Source: CAYFHQ01 sp964342805 (GTDB lineage Bacteria; Bacillota; Clostridia; Peptostreptococcales; Acidaminobacteraceae). From it: a stretch of 64,000 bases of DNA. Within the stretch, counting starts at the first letter, position 1. Every line of letters begins with the position of its first letter. This document shows positions 60,645-64,000 of this stretch, one piece after another. Position numbers and translations under genes: made by a program. The notes below the pieces were generated by a model, which saw nothing but the letters and a program-made list of their open reading frames with translations, was not told the DNA's origin and ran no database searches. The stretch is from contig CAYFHQ010000010.1 of the NCBI GenBank assembly GCA_964342805.1, positions 1 through 64,000 on the forward strand, read 5' to 3'.

Positions 60645-61916
60645 CTACGCGATCTCAAATGCTTCCATGACCTGATCGATGTCCAGGTTGCCGATTGCAG
60701 CTATGCCGGCCCCTTCTTCCGTACAGGTACTACGAAAACTCTCGTGAATATCGTCCTTGTGTATTCGGTGTATACTTCTAAGCTCCTCTTCTAAGGAAAA
60801 GAACTTGCCATAAACAGCGTTCTTTCCAAGAAAGAGAAGGTGGGTCGCAATATCGCTAAGTTCCAGGCGACGCGATGTTTCTAACTTTCTTTTGGCCATG
60901 GCGATCTCGTCATCGGTAAATCCATTCTTTCTAACGTCTACGATTTCATTGGCAATGAGTTGGGCTGCCCGTTGGGCATTTTCAGGTGAACAGACCAGCA
61001 TCATGCCGAAGGTTCCACACTGTTCATAAAAGTTCACAAAACTCCCTACCGTATAGGCCAAGCCATGGTCATACCGGATTGTTTTCATTAGCCTGGACTG
61101 CATACTGGTGTCTCCAATGATATTGGACATGACACGGACTGCATTGCGGCTGGTGGACACATAGGACGGAGACCGAAAGGCAAATGAAATGGCCGCACTT
61201 TTAGCGGACTCATTGGGATTGAGATAAATCCCAGGTTCTTCAGTAATAGCCGTTTGTCCACTGATGGTCTGTTGGTCCTTCCAACTTCGAAAGGCCTTGT
61301 AGACCAGTTCCAGGGTCAGATCATAGTCGATGTCACCGACAACAACCAGGACGGCATTGTCAGGGTTATAGGACGCTTGGATCACTTCTTGGAGTTGGTC
61401 CAACTTGGCTTCCCGGATATTTTCCACGCTACCTACAATTGTTCTTCCGACACCATCGGCGCCGTACAAGGCTTGAGAGCTCCTCTCCCTGATCTGATTG
61501 AATGACGAGTAAAAGGACACAGCCTCTTGTGTAACAACCTGCTTTTCATTTTCGAATATGCCTTCTGCAATGTCCGCAGAGGGCAAGAGCATGGAAGCCA
61601 GGGTTTCAATACTCATTTGTAGGGTGTCCGCCAAGCCGGTGATATAGTAGTACGTATATTCCTTGGTGGTCCCTGCATTCATTGAGACACCCTTTTTGTA
61701 AACTTTATTCACATTTTCTTGATACTTGTTTTTTTCAGTGTTGTCCTTGTTGATCATTAAGTGTTCAATGAAGTGGGAATAGCCACTGGTTTCAGCTGAT
61801 TCATGCTTGCTTCCCTGCTTTACCCAGACCCCACTACCAATCATTTTGCACCCTGGTATCTTATGTAAAACAACTTGAAGTCCGTTTTCCAAGTAGGAAG
61901 AGAGGATCGTGTACAT
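60645..61916 (-). CDS. M16-family zinc peptidase of the RiPP locus
   Basis: A 423-residue single-chain M16B protease. The zinc motif HFIEH (His48, Glu51, His52) is intact, and the second-shell glutamate lies at about Glu124 in FENEKQVVTQEAV. The C-terminal half is the usual inactive partner fold (KTIRYDHGLAYTVGS). Proteases of this kind cut RiPP leaders in PQQ, subtilosin and related pathways. It follows the pheromone gene by 13 bp and would act on the 67-residue precursor, or, less likely, on the pheromone. Confidence 0.92.
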   Translation of the reverse strand: MYTILSSYLENGLQVVLHKIPGCKMIGSGVWVKQGSKHESAETSGYSHFIEHLMINKDNTEKNKYQENVNKVYKKGVSMNAGTTKEYTYYYITGLADTLQMSIETLASMLLPSADIAEGIFENEKQVVTQEAVSFYSSFNQIRERSSQALYGADGVGRTIVGSVENIREAKLDQLQEVIQASYNPDNAVLVVVGDIDYDLTLELVYKAFRSWKDQQTISGQTAITEEPGIYLNPNESAKSAAISFAFRSPSYVSTSRNAVRVMSNIIGDTSMQSRLMKTIRYDHGLAYTVGSFVNFYEQCGTFGMMLVCSPENAQRAAQLIANEIVDVRKNGFTDDEIAMAKRKLETSRRLELSDIATHLLFLGKNAVYGKFFSLEEELRSIHRIHKDDIHESFRSTCTEEGAGIAAIGNLDIDQVMEAFEIA

Positions 61917-61929
61917 TATGAAATGCCTG

Positions 61930-62076
61930 CTAAACCAAGTCTGTTACAGGAATTGTACCCGTCGGATTGGTCCTTGGAGGTAATTTTCCATCTGCAGTTT
62001 GATTCCCAACCATACCACCTGTAGCCATAAGAAGTACTACCAGTCCTACCAATGCCAAACTTACTAACTTTTTCAT
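61930..62076 (-). CDS. Pheromone-like secreted peptide, partner of the RRNPP regulator
   Basis: A 48-residue gene behind AAGGAGGAAGGT. The N-terminus (MKKLVSLALVGLVVLLMATGG) is a signal peptide, the rest a short linker ending in NPTGTIPVTDLV. This is the layout of PapR/Phr-type signals: exported, cut to a C-terminal oligopeptide, re-imported and bound by a TPR regulator. The regulator gene is divergent, 136 bp away. A longer overlapping frame exists on the same strand (61916-62110) but has a biased, unlikely composition. It is the first gene of the RiPP operon. Confidence 0.8.
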   Translation of the reverse strand: MKKLVSLALVGLVVLLMATGGMVGNQTADGKLPPRTNPTGTIPVTDLV

Positions 62077-62114
62077 ACCTTCCTCCTTTTGTTTTGTTAA
62101 CTATCTTCACATTT

Positions 62115-62144
62115 ATTATAAAACCACTGGATTTAGATTGTCAA
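62115..62144 (-). promoter_or_regulatory. Promoter of the pheromone/RiPP operon
   Basis: On the minus strand TTGACA (62139-62144), an 18-bp spacer and TATAAT (62115-62120): consensus at both boxes. The expected start is about 30 bp before the pheromone ATG. Confidence 0.85.
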
Positions 62145-62163
62145 TAAGGAATTTTACACTATT

Positions 62164-62193
62164 TGTGATATAATCGTGTTAATAATAATCACA
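62164..62193. promoter_or_regulatory. Regulator promoter with candidate operator
   Basis: Inverted repeat TGTGAT-N18-ATCACA (62164-62169 and 62188-62193). The left arm overlaps an extended -10 (TGATATAAT, ending 62174) of the regulator gene, which is just upstream of the pheromone promoter. It is a plausible binding site for the RRNPP regulator on both genes. Confidence 0.5.
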
Positions 62194-62212
62194 TTAGTCT
62201 AGGGAGCAAATT

Positions 62213-63466
62213 ATGCAACTCACTTTAGGAAACAAGATCAAGCAGTTACGCAAGGAAAAACGACTTACCCAAGGAGAACTTGCAGGTGAAGGACTCAGTC
62301 GGACCATGCTCAGCAAGCTGGAAAACGACCTGGCAAAACCCTCACTGAAAACCATTGAGTACCTGGCCAGCAAACTTTCGGTTCCAGTTGCCTATTTCAC
62401 AGACGAGGACACCCACCAACACCCCAGCACTTTTGATAAACAACTTGTACATATCTCTAGAATGCTTAACAAGTCTGAGTATGAGAGTATCTATACCTTT
62501 ATTGAGGAAACCCTTTCTCAACACGAGCCGGACGGCAGTGAAGCAGAGGGCGTCCTTTTACTTTTCTTTAGTATTGCCTGCCAAAACACAGGCCGTATGA
62601 AAGAGTCCTACCGCTACCTTTTAGAAGCTAAAACAATACTAGAACAAAATAATTCCTTCTATTATTTAGCGAAAGTGCACCACCACTTAGCCATTTGCTT
62701 CTTTGACCGGGGGGACCACGAAAACGACGAGGAGCATTCTTTCCTAGCCATCCAGTACTTGAATCAGTCCCTGATTGTTGACACCATTATGGAAATGAAC
62801 TGCTATTACAATCTGGCCTACGCCCGGATGCTGAGGGGTAAGTATGGGGCAGCCATTCTTGCTTTGGAAGAAGCCCTGGAGATTGAAAAAGAAAGAAAAA
62901 CCCACAGCAGGACTGCAGATATCTATATGCTTTTGGGTTACTTGTTTGAAAAGAGCAATGACCACAATAAGTCCATAGACGCCAGCCGTGAAGCCTCCCG
63001 CTATTATGGCTTTGAAGGCAACCGAAAAATGCAGTTTCGATCCCTCGGTAACCTAGCCAACGTCTTCACTAAGACTAAGCAGTATGCCAAGGCAGTTCCC
63101 ATTTACAAGGCCATCTTCAATTATGAACTCAACCATGGGACAGAACAGAGTATCAGTGAGTCTGCCAACGAATTGGTCTTGTGCATGTACATGAACAACC
63201 CAGAAGACGACCCAACCCCCTATTATTCCAGGGTCATTCCTTCACTACTCTCTGAACGAGACCAACAGTTTTCAAGCTTTGGACAGGCTTGGCTCCATTT
63301 CCAAAACGGTCAATTCGCTGACGCAATCACAATTTTAGAACCCTTCTTACACTACGACGAAAACCACCTACAATACATCGGTGGAAAACTCTTGACCGCC
63401 TGCTATTCCAGTGCTGAAAACTACAAAAAGGCCTTTGAAGTCCTCAGTATGATTGACTCACTCTAA
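62213..63466 (+). CDS. RRNPP-type XRE/TPR transcriptional regulator
   Basis: A 417-residue regulator. Residues 5-65 are a cro/C1-type HTH (IKQLRKEKRLTQGELA, then LSRTMLSKLENDLAKPSLKTI); residues about 95-410 are TPR-like repeats (ALEEALEIEKERKTHSRTAD, SLGNLANVFTKTKQYAKAVPIYKAIF). This is the plan of PlcR, NprR and clostridial Qsr regulators, whose TPR pocket binds an imported peptide. The divergent pheromone gene supplies the likely ligand and the RiPP operon the likely target. Confidence 0.9.
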   Translation: MQLTLGNKIKQLRKEKRLTQGELAGEGLSRTMLSKLENDLAKPSLKTIEYLASKLSVPVAYFTDEDTHQHPSTFDKQLVHISRMLNKSEYESIYTFIEETLSQHEPDGSEAEGVLLLFFSIACQNTGRMKESYRYLLEAKTILEQNNSFYYLAKVHHHLAICFFDRGDHENDEEHSFLAIQYLNQSLIVDTIMEMNCYYNLAYARMLRGKYGAAILALEEALEIEKERKTHSRTADIYMLLGYLFEKSNDHNKSIDASREASRYYGFEGNRKMQFRSLGNLANVFTKTKQYAKAVPIYKAIFNYELNHGTEQSISESANELVLCMYMNNPEDDPTPYYSRVIPSLLSERDQQFSSFGQAWLHFQNGQFADAITILEPFLHYDENHLQYIGGKLLTACYSSAENYKKAFEVLSMIDSL

Positions 63467-63469
63467 TAA

Positions 63470-63514
63470 AAAAGAGGTTGCTACAGAAGATTCAATTCTG
63501 TAACAACCTCTTTT
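63470..63514. terminator. Bidirectional terminator after the RRNPP regulator
   Basis: AAAAGAGGTTG and TACAGAA pair with TTCTGTA and CAACCTCTTTT with one mismatch. T-runs on both sides; it probably also ends the convergent helicase gene. Confidence 0.93.
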
Positions 63515-63537
63515 CATTTATCATCTATCTGACGGGC

Positions 63538-64000
63538 CTAGATCCAGAACCAGCCCATCCGCTTTTCCAGTTCACTGGGATCGCACAAGCGCCACTGCCA
63601 GTCCGGCGGGAGCATTTTTCGATAATAGGTGGAACTATAGCGTTCGTCAAGGAGAAGGATGGTCCCCTTGTCTGTTTCGGTCCGAATCAGTCGACCCACC
63701 GCCTGTAAAACCCGCCCAATGCCCGGATACCCATAAGCGTAGGCAAAACCCGCATCTTCTCGGTCGTCAAAGTACTGGCGTATGCGGTCGTTTTCGAAGG
63801 AGACCGCCGGTGTTCCCATGCCTGCTACAGCCACGCCGGTCAATCGACCACCCCGCAGGTCTATGCCTTCAGAGAAAATACCCCCAACCACACACAGGCC
63901 CACCACCGTTTCGTCGTTGTCCTCCTGGAACTCGTCCAGGAAGGCCAGACGCTCCTGTTCAGGCATTTCCCGTTCCTGTTCCACAAAGCGGATATCTGGG
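63538..64000 (-). CDS. DinG/XPD-like DNA helicase, C-terminal part, N-terminus outside window
   Basis: About 154 C-terminal residues of a superfamily 2 helicase. VVGGIFSEGIDLRGGRLTGVAV contains the typical SEGID helicase segment, and RVLQAVGRLIRTETDKG the motif VI QxxGRxxR. The frame is open through the window edge (PDIRF before the first in-window Met-like codon), so the annotated start lies elsewhere. DinG-type helicases unwind DNA structures in repair. Confidence 0.88.
   Translation of the reverse strand, partial: PDIRFVEQEREMPEQERLAFLDEFQEDNDETVVGLCVVGGIFSEGIDLRGGRLTGVAVAGMGTPAVSFENDRIRQYFDDREDAGFAYAYGYPGIGRVLQAVGRLIRTETDKGTILLLDERYSSTYYRKMLPPDWQWRLCDPSELEKRMGWFWI

Noticed and set aside
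61916..62110. 64-residue open frame (MKIVNKTKGGRYEK...) covering the pheromone gene
   Set aside because: It is out of frame with the signal-peptide gene, has Trp/Tyr/Ser-rich composition, no own ribosome binding site, and ends inside the M16 start.

Overview
The window looks like the chromosome of an anaerobic, fermentative Gram-positive bacterium of the class Clostridia. The signs are a pyruvate:ferredoxin oxidoreductase, crotonase and 3-hydroxybutyryl-CoA dehydrogenase of butyrate-type metabolism, an NQR-type redox pump, a PyrR-type leader, LytR-CpsA-Psr and L,D-transpeptidase wall enzymes, and AGGAGG-type ribosome binding sites nearly everywhere. I cannot name the genus. The background is mostly ordinary, moderate-GC housekeeping sequence with two peptide-natural-product islands set into it.

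Layout. 1-7.5 kb: CLC channel (cut by the window edge), LCP wall enzyme, hbd-crt pair, EamA transporter, lspA-cls. 7.5-14.5 kb: trmB, an AT-rich pair of unknown secreted/membrane proteins, tRNA-Lys, pyrE with a PyrR-type leader, a DUF4015 hydrolase, an L,D-transpeptidase and a nitroreductase. 14.9-21.3 kb: beta-CASP nuclease, MATE pump with a palindromic operator, truA, a DJ-1-like protein without its nucleophile, an SRPBCC protein and a lipoprotein. 21.5-29.6 kb: a complete double-glycine bacteriocin locus with response regulator, histidine kinase, a short inducer-like GG peptide, two Gly/Ala-rich bacteriocin peptides, accessory proteins, C39-peptidase ABC exporter and HlyD-type adaptor. 29.8-36.6 kb: a candidate structured RNA, nifJ with GntR-like palindromes and a cre-like site, OsmC, RidA and HD-GYP genes. 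36.9-47 kb: methyltransferase, SDR, nqrBCDEF without nqrA, ogt, pepV, chrA/padR. 47-56.8 kb: MFS exporter, galU with three glycosyltransferases (one fused to a cyclic-nucleotide-binding domain), and a TPR/HPt/CheA-like kinase. 56.9-63.5 kb: a radical-SAM RiPP locus. 63.5-64 kb: start-truncated DinG-like helicase.

The most interesting region is 56.9-63.5 kb. An RRNPP-type regulator (XRE HTH plus TPR-like repeats) is divergent from a leftward operon whose first gene is a 48-residue pheromone-like peptide (signal peptide plus short tail). The operon continues with an M16 peptidase, a winged-helix regulator, a GTG-start 44-residue peptide, a 67-residue Cys-containing precursor, a perfect 14-bp hairpin, the radical SAM/SPASM maturase and an MFS exporter. 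The simplest reading is a RiPP whose production is switched on by a secreted and re-imported peptide. Both the pheromone and the 44-residue gene are easy to miss: the first is overlapped by a longer spurious frame, the second starts with GTG.

The second locus (21.5-29.6 kb) looks like a classical three-component, peptide-induced class II bacteriocin system, with hairpins between its small genes. This short stretch of chromosome would therefore carry two different peptide-signalling systems.
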